Assembly: GCF_019599465.1 (NCBI RefSeq)
Contig: NZ_RKLR01000002.1
Location: 372,001-436,000, forward strand
Reading direction: 5' to 3'
DNA: 64,000 bases
Source: Haloarcula rubra
GTDB lineage: Archaea > Halobacteriota > Halobacteria > Halobacteriales > Haloarculaceae
The notes below the pieces were generated by a model that worked only from the letters and a program-made list of their open reading frames with translations, ran no database searches and had not been told where the DNA came from. A program made the position numbers and the translations under genes. How positions within the stretch are numbered: the first letter of the stretch is position 1; the number at the start of each line of letters is the position of its first letter. This document shows positions 17,989 to 26,716 of the stretch, in pieces.

Positions 17989-19056
17989 TCAGTACCCCAT
18001 CCCGAACCGACGGTGGCGCAGTTCGGGCGTGACCTGTATCCGGTCGACGTCCTGCCCGGTGCGGTACCAGACGAACGCCGCGCGCGTGAACAACTCCCGG
18101 CACTCGATGCGCACCTCGCGGGGGACGCCGTCGGTTCGCTCGTGGACGTCCTCGATAGCGGCCCGGGTGAACAGGTCCGGGGCCTCGCCGTCGTAGGGCT
18201 CACCCCGGAAGTACGCCAGCGAGCGAGCCACGTACTCCGCCACGTCGTCCGGGCCGAACGGTTCGATGTTCTCATAGTAGCGCAGTCGAGAGTCCAGCGT
18301 CCCGCGAATCTCCGCGACCCGGCGCTTCCCTTCGGGGGTCCCGGTCAGGAACAGGCGGACGCCGGCGTCGCCGGCGACCTGCAACGGCGAGAGCAGGTCG
18401 GCCTCTAGCACCTCTATCTCGTCGACGACCAGCAGGAGCGTCTTCCCGTGTTCGCGCACCCGCTGGACGACTTCACGGAGCGCCGTCTTCGCCTCCGCCG
18501 TCGCCCACGGGATACCGTTGCGAACCTGCGAGTAGCGCCCGAAGTCGACGGAGAAGCCGTCGGCGTAGGCCGCCTCCAGCACCGTCTGGTACAGCGCCCG
18601 TGCCGTCGTCTCGCGGGGGTTGTCCAGATGCGTCACGACGAAGTCGTCGTGTTGCGAGAGGTCCCGGAGGACGATCTCACGGAACGCCGACTTCCCGGTG
18701 CCGTAGGGACTCACGAGGCCGATGTGCTGGTCCTGCAACAGCCACGAGGTGACCTGGTTCAGCATCGCCGTGTCGTGGCGGACGTACAGCGGTTCGGGCA
18801 TGTGGTCCAGCCCCGCCTCCTCGGTGAACGGGAGGTCCGTCACGTCCTCGGGGTCGCCGCCCAGCGCCTCGCCGAACGCCAGCAGGCGCTGTTCGACCTC
18901 CCGTAACTGGTCCAGCAGGACGCCCTCGGACACCGACGCCGAGCGCTCGTCATCCTCGGCCCGAAGCCGCTCCAGCCGGTCCATCACGTCGCCGACGGTC
19001 TGGCCGCTCTCGCTGCCGGTGTCGGTCCCGCCGGCGCCGTCGCTGTCGTCTGACAC
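17989..19056 (-). CDS. ORC/Cdc6-like AAA ATPase
   Basis: 355 residues. An acidic, helical N-terminal part (1-85) precedes an ATPase core: Walker A 116-123 (SPYGTGKS), Walker B about 207-213 (LLLVVDE), sensor-1-like LFLTGTP (235-241) and a possible arginine finger in TLDSRLRYYENI (253-264), followed by a helical lid/winged region rich in TDGVPREVRIECRELF. The core resembles archaeal ORC1-type and ExeA-like AAA proteins but is shorter than haloarchaeal Orc1/Cdc6, and I do not see their canonical C-terminal winged helix. Likely a DNA-associated or regulatory ATPase; exact role unknown. Confidence 0.75.
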   Translation of the reverse strand: MSDDSDGAGGTDTGSESGQTVGDVMDRLERLRAEDDERSASVSEGVLLDQLREVEQRLLAFGEALGGDPEDVTDLPFTEEAGLDHMPEPLYVRHDTAMLNQVTSWLLQDQHIGLVSPYGTGKSAFREIVLRDLSQHDDFVVTHLDNPRETTARALYQTVLEAAYADGFSVDFGRYSQVRNGIPWATAEAKTALREVVQRVREHGKTLLLVVDEIEVLEADLLSPLQVAGDAGVRLFLTGTPEGKRRVAEIRGTLDSRLRYYENIEPFGPDDVAEYVARSLAYFRGEPYDGEAPDLFTRAAIEDVHERTDGVPREVRIECRELFTRAAFVWYRTGQDVDRIQVTPELRHRRFGMGY

Positions 19057-19134
19057 GGTGGTTCTTCACTGTGGTTGACGGGCCGCGGCGTTATATGTTA
19101 CGCCCGGACCGGAGGAAAAAGCCGCGTCGCCCGC

Positions 19135-19683
19135 TCACCCGGTGAACTGGTGGTACTCAAGTCCCTTGTGCTTCATCTCGTTGTGCTTGCGTTCGAGGAA
19201 GGAGTACACCGAGCCGTGGGGTGCGCCGTCCAGTAACATCTCGGCGGCCTCGCGGACCGCGTCGACCTGTTCTGGCCCGCCGATGATGCCCAGCGTCGAC
19301 CCGTAGATGACGACGGCGGCACCGGTCAGTTCCTGCATGAGTTCCCGGGTCCGACCACCCTCGCCGATGAGACGCCCCTTCTGGCGGCGGAGGTCGTTCT
19401 TGTTCCGGGCGGCGGCCTCGATGTCTATCATCTCGAACATCATCATGTCGTCGTCCAGCAGCGCCAGCGCGTCTTCGGGGGCGAACCCGCGGCCGATGGC
19501 CTTCACGATGTCCGGCCCTTTCAGCGCCGTCACGGGGTCGCCGACGGACTCGACCTTGACGGTGCCGTCCTCGGAGTCGATGTCCAGACGGACCTCCGCC
19601 CGCTCCTCGATTTCGCGCATGGTCTCACCACCTTCGCCGATCAGCACGCCGATTCGGTCCTGCGGAATCTTCACGTGTTTCAT
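19135..19683 (-). CDS. KH-domain RNA-binding protein, Pno1/Dim2-like
   Basis: 182 residues with two KH-type modules. The first contains IPQDRIGVLIGEGGETMREIEE (read in parts; GxxG loop about 16-20), the second RRQKGRLIGEGGRTRELMQEL (GxxG about 106-110), followed by VVIYGSTLGIIGG. This is the archaeal homologue of eukaryotic Pno1/Dim2, which assists 3' processing of small-subunit rRNA. It is the last gene of an eIF1A-RIO1-KH operon, an arrangement conserved in archaea and coherent with 30S maturation. Confidence 0.9.
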   Translation of the reverse strand: MKHVKIPQDRIGVLIGEGGETMREIEERAEVRLDIDSEDGTVKVESVGDPVTALKGPDIVKAIGRGFAPEDALALLDDDMMMFEMIDIEAAARNKNDLRRQKGRLIGEGGRTRELMQELTGAAVVIYGSTLGIIGGPEQVDAVREAAEMLLDGAPHGSVYSFLERKHNEMKHKGLEYHQFTG

Positions 19684-19791
19684 AATATGCTTCCGAGTAC
19701 GGGGTTCTGCCTGTTTAAGACTTCGGCGTCTAGTTTCGGCAGTGTCGCCGGGCAGACGGCCGACTGCAAAGCCACCAGCAAACCGCCCGAC

Positions 19792-20730
19792 TCACCCCTC
19801 GCGTCGGTCCTCTGGCGTCCCCTGTGGCACGGCGTCGTCGTCGCTCCCCGGGGCGGTGTCCTCGTCGTCTTTCGGCGTCGCGTACTCCCTGACGTAGGCG
19901 AGCAACTCGTCGGGTGTGGCGTCGACGCCCTGCCGGGCGAAGAAGTTCGCGACGTTCCGGCAGTCCCGTTCGAGGAACTCGTCGGCGTTGGGGTGGTGGA
20001 TGGTGACCGCCTGTCCCAAATCGATGATGTACAGTTGTCCCTCGTGGAAGACGACGTTGTACTCCGAGAGGTCCCCGTGGACCAAACCGGCGTCGTAGAG
20101 CCGTCTGACGTACTCCTTGACGACTTCGTAGGCCGTCTCCGGGTTCTCGATGTGGACTTCGTTGAGGCGTTTGGCCCGCCCCTCCTCGGTGCCGAGATAC
20201 TCCATCACGAGGACGTTCCGTTCGACGGCGATGGGTTCGGGCGTCCGGACGCCCGCACGACGGGCGCGCTTGAGGTTCGAGGACTCCTTGCGGACCCACG
20301 CGGTGACGACCTTCTTCTTGTCCGAGCCGATGCCCTCGAACCGGGGGTCGCCGTCGAGGTAGCCCCGCATGTCCTTGAAGTCGGAGGCGTTGATACGGTA
20401 CACCTTCACGGCCACCTCGTCGTCGCCCGAGAGCGCGGTGTAGACGTTGGCCTCCTTCCCGGTCGAGATGGGGCCGCCGAAGGCGTCGATGTGGCCGTCC
20501 TGTACCAGTTTGTACAGCGCGCCGTAGGTGGCGTCGTCGAAGACGCTGGCCTCGACCTTGAACTGGTCGGCGTCCTTGATTCGCTTCCGGAACTCGTTGA
20601 ACTCGCGGTCCCGCTTCCGGGCGATGCGGTCGGCCTCGGTGTCGGAGACGTCTATCTCCTCCCACTCGTCGCCGACGCCCTCGGCCTCGTCGGTGTCGAG
20701 CAGGCCGAACTCCGCCTCGCTGTCGCTCAC
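19792..20730 (-). CDS. rio1: RIO-type serine/threonine kinase Rio1
   Basis: 312-residue atypical kinase acting in small-subunit ribosome biogenesis. The flexible ATP loop reads STGKEANVY (89-97), the beta-3 lysine is in VAVKVY (K109), the catalytic loop is HGDLSEYN (H218-D220-N225) and the metal-binding loop is IIDLGQAV (D237). All catalytic residues are intact. N- and C-terminal tails are acidic and poorly conserved. It sits between eIF1A and the KH protein on one strand, with 42 and 108 nt gaps. Confidence 0.96.
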   Translation of the reverse strand: MSDSEAEFGLLDTDEAEGVGDEWEEIDVSDTEADRIARKRDREFNEFRKRIKDADQFKVEASVFDDATYGALYKLVQDGHIDAFGGPISTGKEANVYTALSGDDEVAVKVYRINASDFKDMRGYLDGDPRFEGIGSDKKKVVTAWVRKESSNLKRARRAGVRTPEPIAVERNVLVMEYLGTEEGRAKRLNEVHIENPETAYEVVKEYVRRLYDAGLVHGDLSEYNVVFHEGQLYIIDLGQAVTIHHPNADEFLERDCRNVANFFARQGVDATPDELLAYVREYATPKDDEDTAPGSDDDAVPQGTPEDRREG

Positions 20731-20772
20731 TGCTGAGCCTCCGTCGGCGCTGGCACGCGGTGCATCAGGGCG

Positions 20773-21060
20773 CTACTCCTGGATGTGTCCCTCCTCGCGG
20801 AGCTGGTCGGCGTCCTGCTTCTCGTAGCGCCACGTGATGTCGGCCTTCTCGTCCTGCCAGTCCCACGGCGAGACGAGGACGACGTCGTCCTCGCGAATCC
20901 AGATGCGCTTTTGCATCTTGCCCGGAATCCGGGCTGTGCGTTCGACGCCGTCCATACAGCGTACCTTGACGCGATTCGCACCGAGCATGTTCGTGACGAC
21001 GGCGAACACCTCGTCGTCGTCCGGCATCCGCAGGTCTTTTCGGCCCTCGTTGTCGCTCAT
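20773..21060 (-). CDS. eif1a: Translation initiation factor eIF1A
   Basis: 95-residue OB-fold factor that binds the 30S A-site region during initiation. Diagnostic segments are [40 protein letters not shown] and [19 protein letters not shown]. The ATG at 21060 gives the usual short acidic lead ([13 protein letters not shown]). First gene of the operon that continues with rio1 and the KH gene. Confidence 0.97.
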   Translation of the reverse strand: MSDNEGRKDLRMPDDDEVFAVVTNMLGANRVKVRCMDGVERTARIPGKMQKRIWIREDDVVLVSPWDWQDEKADITWRYEKQDADQLREEGHIQE

Positions 21061-21166
21061 AGCAGAGTGTTCGGCCCCGGGAGGGTTAAGTTTTGTACGA
21101 TTACCAGTCGCCCGGCGACACGCCCGAGTGGTAAGGCACAAGGTCCGGCCACGGTAACCGGCGTCC

Positions 21167-21580
21167 ATGACTCTCAGGTTGCCCGCCGATGCCGACGACT
21201 GGGCGCAGGCGTGGCGCGACCGCATCAACGACCGCGAGGGCTTCGCCGAGGCGGCCGCCGACTTCGACGCGACGTTCTGCTTCGAGATTCAGACCGACGA
21301 GGTCTACGACGGCGACCCGATACGGTTTCTGGTCACTATCGGCGACGGGGCCTGCACGGACGCCCACGTCGTCGACGGCGACGCCGACTACGACTTCGCT
21401 CTGCGCGGCCCCTACGAGGCGTGGACCGCGATGTTGCAGGGCGAGTTGGACGTCTCCGAGTCCGTGATGAACGGCACCTTCGACGTGACCGGCAATACGA
21501 TGACGCTCCTGCGCCGACAGGACGCCGTCGCGGAGATGGTCGGCGCAGCACAGGGCGTCGACACCGAGTTCGAGTACTGA
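21167..21580 (+). CDS. SCP2 sterol-binding-fold protein
   Basis: 137 residues resembling the SCP-2 sterol carrier domain: [40 protein letters not shown] and [18 protein letters not shown] match the family's hydrophobic-tunnel strands and helix. Haloarchaeal members probably bind acyl-CoA or isoprenoid lipids rather than sterols; this is family-based inference. The start is ATG 21167; divergent from eIF1A. Confidence 0.8.
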   Translation: MTLRLPADADDWAQAWRDRINDREGFAEAAADFDATFCFEIQTDEVYDGDPIRFLVTIGDGACTDAHVVDGDADYDFALRGPYEAWTAMLQGELDVSESVMNGTFDVTGNTMTLLRRQDAVAEMVGAAQGVDTEFEY

Positions 21581-21618
21581 CCGACGGGCTTTTGTCCGCC
21601 GGACGGGCGAACTCGGGT

Positions 21619-21816
21619 ATGCTCGACAAACTCGGTCTCTCCGGCGTCGCCGGCGTCGTCGTTCTGTTCGGCGGTATCGGTCTCGTCGCGTGGCAGAACC
21701 TGATTCTCGCGGCCGGTCTGGCCCTCGTCGTCGGCGGCCTCGGCCTCATCGTCTACGGCCTCGTCACGAGTCTGCTGGCCTCCTTCGGCATGGGGATGGG
21801 CGGCGGGATGCCCTAG
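21619..21816 (+). CDS. Small membrane protein (65 aa)
   Basis: MLDKLGLSGVAGVVVLFGGI begins the protein, followed by a second hydrophobic helix (LILAAGLALVVGGLGLIVYGLVTSLL in parts) and a Gly-Met tail (GMGMGGGMP). Two transmembrane helices with a cytoplasmic hairpin are predicted. Homologous short proteins are common in haloarchaea; none has a known role. Its stop overlaps the convergent kinase stop by 4 nt. Confidence 0.75.
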   Translation: MLDKLGLSGVAGVVVLFGGIGLVAWQNLILAAGLALVVGGLGLIVYGLVTSLLASFGMGMGGGMP

Positions 21817-22805
21817 GCGGCCCGCAGGTCGAACTCGAAGCGCGCCCCGCCGGCCTCGCTCTCGCCCGCCTCGACCGTCCAGCCGTGGGCTTCCGCGATG
21901 GTGCGGACGATGTACAACCCGAACCCCGTCCCCTCGGACGCGCCGCTCACGCCCGGTACGAACACCGACTCGCGGTCTGCGGGGTCGATGCCGGGGCCGT
22001 CGTCCTCGACGGCGAACCCGTCGTCCGTCGCCGCCAGCGTGACCGTCACGTCCGGGCCGGCGTGTTCGAGCGCGTTCCGGAACAGGTTCTCGAACAACCG
22101 CCGTATCCGGTCCGCGTCGGCCTCGACCGACAGCGACGGCGGCAGGGCGAGGACGGCGTCGCCCGTCTCGACGGTCGCCCACGCGTCGGCCGCGAGCGTG
22201 GGCAGGTCGACGGGTTCGACGTCGGCCGCGAGCATCCCCTCTCTGGACGCCGTTCGCACGTCGTCGACGATGCGCGCCATCCGCTCGTGGGCCGCACTGA
22301 CGGCGCTCAGCGCCTCCGTGTCGGACTCCTGCCGCGCCAGCGCGAGGTGGCCGTCCGCGACGGCCAGCGGGTTGCGCAGGTCGTGGGCGAGGATGTCGGC
22401 GAACTCCTCCAACCGCTCGTTCTGTTTCGCGAGGTGCCAGGTCTGTTCGTACCGGTCGGTCACGTCCCGGCCGATGCCGGCGAAGCCCAGCGCCGACCCG
22501 TCGTCGTCGGTGACGAGTCGCCCGGTCAACTCGAAGCGGATGCGCCCCTCCGTGGTCTGGCCCCACGCTTCGACCGACGTCTCGCCGGTCTCGAAGATCT
22601 CGTCGAGGGCGTCTTCGACCGCCGGCCGGTCGGCCTCCTCGAAGAAGTCCATCGGCAACATGCCGTCGAGGTCGTCGTCACTCAGCCCGAAGAGGTCGTT
22701 CAACCGGCTGTTCCAGTGGCTCAACCGCCCGCTCTCGTCGTAGACGTAGAAGACGTCGTCGAGCGTGTCTAACGCGCGTTCGAGAACCTGTCCGTCCCCC
22801 ACCAT
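21813..22805 (-). CDS. PAS-domain sensor histidine kinase
   Basis: 330-residue soluble kinase. A PAS domain (about 5-118; VFYVYDESGRLSHWNSRLND at its start) precedes a HisKA domain with the phosphorylated H141 in EFADILAHDLRNPLA and a HATPase_c domain with NLFRNALEH, EDDGPGIDP and GTGFGLYIVRTI. No membrane helix, so it senses an intracellular cue or a partner protein. As with the kinase at the left edge, no receiver-domain gene adjoins. Confidence 0.93.
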   Translation of the reverse strand: MVGDGQVLERALDTLDDVFYVYDESGRLSHWNSRLNDLFGLSDDDLDGMLPMDFFEEADRPAVEDALDEIFETGETSVEAWGQTTEGRIRFELTGRLVTDDDGSALGFAGIGRDVTDRYEQTWHLAKQNERLEEFADILAHDLRNPLAVADGHLALARQESDTEALSAVSAAHERMARIVDDVRTASREGMLAADVEPVDLPTLAADAWATVETGDAVLALPPSLSVEADADRIRRLFENLFRNALEHAGPDVTVTLAATDDGFAVEDDGPGIDPADRESVFVPGVSGASEGTGFGLYIVRTIAEAHGWTVEAGESEAGGARFEFDLRAA

Positions 22806-22855
22806 ACGACAAGTAGACCGCAGGCGCTCTTAACACTTCTCTCTAAATCACATCC

Positions 22856-22895
22856 TGAGCCGTCAACGGGCCGGTATTCGTCGGCTGACGGCTCA
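22856..22895. repeat. 10-bp inverted repeat, 20-nt loop
   Basis: TGAGCCGTCA (22856-22865) and TGACGGCTCA (22886-22895) are exact reverse complements. The hairpin lies 160 nt downstream of the DUF460 gene's stop and 50 nt upstream of the PAS kinase start, both on the minus strand. It could be an operator dyad or a transcript 3' structure; there is no adjoining U-run. Confidence 0.5.
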
Positions 22896-23054
22896 CGGGA
22901 GGGGTCGGCTGTTCCGAGGCGGACCGTCGCTCCCAACCGTGTCTCGCCGGCCACCGCGTCGCTTCGAGGGCCGTGCTTCCCGCGCCCCTCGCTACTCACG
23001 GTTCGCTCCGCTCACCGTCCGCACTCCGGACCCGTCACTTCGTTCTGGCTCTCG

Positions 23055-25028
23055 CTACTCCTCTACGGGTCTGTCGGCCCGGTGTTCGCTGATTATCTGG
23101 TCGACCATCTCCGCCTTCTGTGCTTGCTCCCGGTCCGCCGCCCGGTCCTCCCAGTCGGTGACGGCGGCCTCGACCTCCGCCTCGCGAGCGACGGCCAGTT
23201 CGTCTATCTCCTGCACGGTGACCATCTCGACGGGCGCCACCGGGACGTCGTGGTCGAACAACACCTCGTCGGCGGCGTCCGAGAGGTTACCGTCCCGCAG
23301 GACGACGCGGGGGTCGACTTCGGCGAGTCGCTCCGCCGTCGACCGCCCCGCGCCGGAGGCGTCACGGAGCATGACGACGTCGCCGGCCACGAGGCCGAAC
23401 TGGTCGTCGGCGGCCTCGATGGCGTCCCGAGTGAACTGCTCGACGACTTTCACCGGGACCAGTCCGGCCCGTTCGTCGGCGACGTCGGCGAAGTTCGAGT
23501 GGTCGAGTTTCCACAGCGACTTCAGGCGGTCGAGTTTGTCGGCCAGTTCCTCGCGTTTGGCCCGTTCGTCCTCGACTTTCCGTTCGAGGGCCTCGTTGCG
23601 CCGTTCGAGTCTGGTGACCTCGCGGTCCTTGCGGACCTCCCGGCGGCCCTCCTGTCTGGCCTTCTCCAGTTGCTCGTCCTTCTCGCGTAACTGCTCGTCT
23701 TTGTGCTGGATGGTGTCTTTCAGGTCGTCGACGTGGGATTCGAGGCGGTCGATGCGGGCCTCCAGCCGTTTTATCTCCTTCTCCTCGTCGCTCAACTCGC
23801 GGGGCTGGTGGCTCGACGACTCGTCGTCGCTCTCGTCGTCGCCCTCGATGTCCCGCAACACCGACTCGACGGACTCGTCGCCGGCGACGACGCGGGCGAC
23901 GACCGGCCCGACCTCGTGCTGTGGGGGGACCTTCCCGGCCACGCGCTCGAACTGGCTCTCGTGGTGGTCGAAGGCGTACAGCGCCGCCGCCATCGCGTCG
24001 CGTTCGTGGTCGTTGTCGTAGGCCTCCTCGCGGGTCCGATGTTTCTTCTCGTCGACGGGCAAATCCCGCTCCGGTTCCCACCCGGCGGCGTCGAACGACC
24101 GCCGGAACTTCTCGACCGTCTCGGGCATCGGCGTCACGTCGGCGGCGACGACGACCGGCCGCCCGCGTTCGATTATCCACTCGATTACGTCGGCCCGGTC
24201 GTTGGTCCGCGAGGAGTAGACGTCGAGCACCTCGCCGTCGAGGCCGACGATGGCGACGGCGGTGGTCGTCCCGGGGTCGACGCCGACGACGACGTGGTCC
24301 CGGCGTTTGGCCAGCGGCCGGAACTCGATGCCGTCCCGGCGGACCCGCTCTATCTCGATGCGGGTGTCGCCCGAGCGGTGCGTGGAGACGGGGATGTCCT
24401 GTGGCCGGGCCTGCACGCGGAAGACGGCGCTGGAGAACCCCCCGTACTTCTCGGTGACGTCGCGTTCGTACGCCAGCCCTGCCCCGTCGAGTTCGGACTC
24501 GACGTCGCGGGCCTGCTTCTTGACGGCGCCGTGGATGCGTCGGGTGTAGCGGTCCTCCGACCAGCCGCCCTTTCCGGTCGAGCGCCCCCGCGAGACCTTC
24601 ACCTCGGTGGTGTCGGTGAAGGCCGACACCTCCTGTCCGACGTTCGCGGCGGCGAGTCGGGCCGCGGCCTCCGCTTCCTTCATGGGCTTCTTCCCGTACG
24701 GCACGCCGTGGCGCTTGGCGACCCGCGAGAGCGGTTCCGGGCGCTCGTCGCCGGTCACCTGCACGAGTTTCGTCTCGTCGGGGAGCGAGCCCAGAAAGTG
24801 GACCAACTGGTCCTTGTCGGCCGCCAGTTCGTACATGTTGTCCGTCGCGAGGATGTCCGGCTCCACGTCGTCGACGAGCCGCCGGAGCTTCCGTCGGGAG
24901 ACCACGTCCCGCTCTATCTCTTCGCCGTCGAACACCACCAGCGCGTAGGAGGGGGCGTCACCGCGCACGTCGCCGCTCTGGATGTCCACCCCGAAGACGA
25001 CGGCGTCGAGCGCTGCCGTGCGATTCAC
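23055..25028 (-). CDS. DUF460 protein: RNase H-like core with long coiled coil
   Basis: 657 residues, full length for archaeal DUF460. The N-terminal half includes VVFGVDIQSGD near residue 10 and, at about 243-275, a second RNase H/RuvC-like strand pattern HVVVGVDPGTTTAVAIVG, with acidic residues (VVAADVTPMP, HERDAMAAALYAF) at positions expected for a metal site. A long charged coiled coil runs about 411-507, and a mixed C-terminal domain follows. Family known only as uncharacterised archaeal proteins; the fold suggests a nuclease or structure-specific nucleic-acid binder. The ATG at 25028 is preferred as it starts MNRTAALDAVVFGVDIQ. Confidence 0.85.
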   Translation of the reverse strand: MNRTAALDAVVFGVDIQSGDVRGDAPSYALVVFDGEEIERDVVSRRKLRRLVDDVEPDILATDNMYELAADKDQLVHFLGSLPDETKLVQVTGDERPEPLSRVAKRHGVPYGKKPMKEAEAAARLAAANVGQEVSAFTDTTEVKVSRGRSTGKGGWSEDRYTRRIHGAVKKQARDVESELDGAGLAYERDVTEKYGGFSSAVFRVQARPQDIPVSTHRSGDTRIEIERVRRDGIEFRPLAKRRDHVVVGVDPGTTTAVAIVGLDGEVLDVYSSRTNDRADVIEWIIERGRPVVVAADVTPMPETVEKFRRSFDAAGWEPERDLPVDEKKHRTREEAYDNDHERDAMAAALYAFDHHESQFERVAGKVPPQHEVGPVVARVVAGDESVESVLRDIEGDDESDDESSSHQPRELSDEEKEIKRLEARIDRLESHVDDLKDTIQHKDEQLREKDEQLEKARQEGRREVRKDREVTRLERRNEALERKVEDERAKREELADKLDRLKSLWKLDHSNFADVADERAGLVPVKVVEQFTRDAIEAADDQFGLVAGDVVMLRDASGAGRSTAERLAEVDPRVVLRDGNLSDAADEVLFDHDVPVAPVEMVTVQEIDELAVAREAEVEAAVTDWEDRAADREQAQKAEMVDQIISEHRADRPVEE

Positions 25029-25094
25029 GCACTCCGCTAGGTGGCGCGTGACTATAAATCTCGTTCCGGCGGGCGGGCTCCGACCGCCGGCGCG

Positions 25095-25799
25095 TTACTC
25101 GCCGTCGTGGGCATCGGCGCTCCCGAAGTCGGCGGCCTCGACCAGTCGCGCGAACGCCGCCCGTTCGCGCTCCTCTATCGTCTGCTGGGCCGACTCGTCG
25201 CGCATCCGCGCCTTCAGTTCCCGGAGCGCCCCGTGGTCGACGGCGGCCACCTCGTCGGCGACCGCTCGCGGGTCGTCGACGACGCGCGAGACCAGCCCCA
25301 TCCGGAGTGCGGCCTCGGCGTCGACGGTGCGGCCCGACAGGGCGAGGTCCAGCGCCTCGCCCTCGCCGACGATTCGTGGGAGTCGCCCCGTCCCGCCCCA
25401 CGCGCCGAACAGGCCGAGTTCGACGCCCGTCTCCGCGAACGTCGCGTCGGGGGTCGCCACGCGAATGTCACAGGCCAGCGCCAGCTCGACGCCGCCGCCG
25501 CGGGCCGCCCCGTCGACGCCGGCGACGACAGCGCCGTCGTACTGTTCGATGGCGGTGGCGACTCGCTGGCCCAGCGCGGCGAACTCGGCGGCGTCGTCGC
25601 CGTCGAGCGACTGGACGACGTCGAGGTCGGCCCCGGCACAGAACGCGTCGCCGGCGCCGTGGAGGTAGACGACTGCTTCGGTCGCTGCCTCGACGGCCGT
25701 CTCGAGGTCTCGGAGCGCCTCGCGGTCGAGCGCGTTGCGTCGCGCCGGCCGGTCGAGGGTCACCACGCGTACGTCGCCGTCGGCCGTCGTCCGGACCAT
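25095..25799 (-). CDS. Enoyl-CoA hydratase/isomerase family protein
   Basis: 234-residue crotonase-fold enzyme, a little short for the family. Oxyanion-hole segments are seen: HGAGDAFCAGADLDVV (about 46-61) and DGAARGGGVELALACDIRVA (about 90-109), then FAETGVELGLFGAWGGTGRL. The glutamates used by canonical hydratases are not evident at both positions, so isomerase or another crotonase activity is possible. The start ATG 25799 follows the pattern MVRTTADGDVRVVTLDRPARRNALD (in parts). It diverges from the 25860 gene with a 60-nt shared promoter region. Confidence 0.88.
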   Translation of the reverse strand: MVRTTADGDVRVVTLDRPARRNALDREALRDLETAVEAATEAVVYLHGAGDAFCAGADLDVVQSLDGDDAAEFAALGQRVATAIEQYDGAVVAGVDGAARGGGVELALACDIRVATPDATFAETGVELGLFGAWGGTGRLPRIVGEGEALDLALSGRTVDAEAALRMGLVSRVVDDPRAVADEVAAVDHGALRELKARMRDESAQQTIEERERAAFARLVEAADFGSADAHDGE

Positions 25800-25859
25800 G
25801 CGCAGTCTGACTCCGCTGTTTCCAAAGGTCTTTGCCCTTGCCGCCGCTAGGTCGCACCA

Positions 25860-26516
25860 ATGGAGGAAGTGGCGGCGGTCCGCCAAGCCGCGCTGGCGGC
25901 GGTCGACGACGTCGAGCCCGAACGTCTCCGCGAACGCATCACGGCACGCCTCGACGACGCCTCGCTCTCGCCAGGCGTGCTGACGCTGGTCAGCGCCAGC
26001 GCTGCCCGGGAGCACCCGGCAGACCCCTCTGACGGCGACGCCGACCGCGCCGCGGGCGTGCAACTCATCTACGAGGGACTCCGGCTCACCCGCCAACTCG
26101 CCCACGAGGACCCGTGGACGGACGGCGACCGCGACGCCGCCGACCTCGACATCCTCATCGCCGACATCCTCGTCTCGCGTGGGTTCTACCTGCTCGCTCG
26201 CACGGAGGCCGCCGACGCCGCCGTGCAGGTCGTCCGCTCGTTCGGCCACGACCAGACGGTCCAGCGGACCACCGGCGACGAGAGCCTCGACGCCGAACTG
26301 GAGGTCGACATCTGCGAACTCGCCGTCGTCGCCGGCGTCACCGCCGGCGGCGTCCACCCCACGCCGACGCTCCGGGAGTTCGCGACCGGCCTCGGGAGCG
26401 ACGGCCTGCCCGAGAACGGCCACCTCGTCGGCGAGGACGTCACGGACGCGCTGACGGCCCACACCCGGACCGACCACCCCCAGAGCGACGGGACCGAGGC
26501 CGCCGCCGACCACTGA
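25860..26516 (+). CDS. Haloarchaeal helical protein, faintly isoprenyl-synthase-like
   Basis: 218 residues, almost entirely alpha-helical and acidic. The segment GVQLIYEGLRLTRQLAHEDP and especially DLDILIADILVSRGFYLLAR recall the early helices of heptaprenyl diphosphate synthase component 1 and the trans-isoprenyl-synthase fold, but no DDxxD motif is present, so it cannot be a canonical synthase. I treat it as a conserved haloarchaeal protein of unknown function; the fold idea is weak inference. It ends 65 nt before tRNA-Thr. Confidence 0.7.
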   Translation: MEEVAAVRQAALAAVDDVEPERLRERITARLDDASLSPGVLTLVSASAAREHPADPSDGDADRAAGVQLIYEGLRLTRQLAHEDPWTDGDRDAADLDILIADILVSRGFYLLARTEAADAAVQVVRSFGHDQTVQRTTGDESLDAELEVDICELAVVAGVTAGGVHPTPTLREFATGLGSDGLPENGHLVGEDVTDALTAHTRTDHPQSDGTEAAADH

Positions 26517-26581
26517 GAACAATCGCCACGCCGGCACCGAATCGAAACGCCTAAAGACAATTGCCGGGTACATCGAACTGC

Positions 26582-26653
26582 GCCTGGGTAGCTTAGCGGT
26601 AAAGCGCGTCCTTGGTAAGGACGAGACCCCGGATTCAAATTCCGGCCTAGGCT
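26582..26653 (+). tRNA. tRNA-Thr (anticodon GGT)
   Basis: Complete cloverleaf: acceptor GCCTGGG/CCTAGGC with one G-U pair and discriminator T; D-stem GCTT/AAGC; anticodon stem CGTCC/GGACG with loop TTGGTAA (anticodon GGT, 26615-26617); five-base variable loop; T-stem CCGGA/TCCGG with loop TTCAAAT. No intron, and CCA is not encoded. It decodes ACC and ACU, ACC being a common threonine codon in this GC-rich genome. Confidence 0.97.
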
Positions 26654-26656
26654 TCT

Positions 26657-26709
26657 CCCGACCACACTTCTGCGAGGCGCTCCGTCGCCGAGCGACCGCT
26701 GTGGTCGGG
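26657..26709. repeat. 10-bp inverted repeat immediately 3' of tRNA-Thr
   Basis: CCCGACCACA (26657-26666) pairs perfectly with TGTGGTCGGG (26700-26709) across a 33-nt loop, starting three nucleotides after the tRNA. It may form a 3'-trailer hairpin involved in end maturation or termination, or be part of the adjacent tRNA-like relic. Confidence 0.55.
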
Positions 26710-26716
26710 GACCCCG

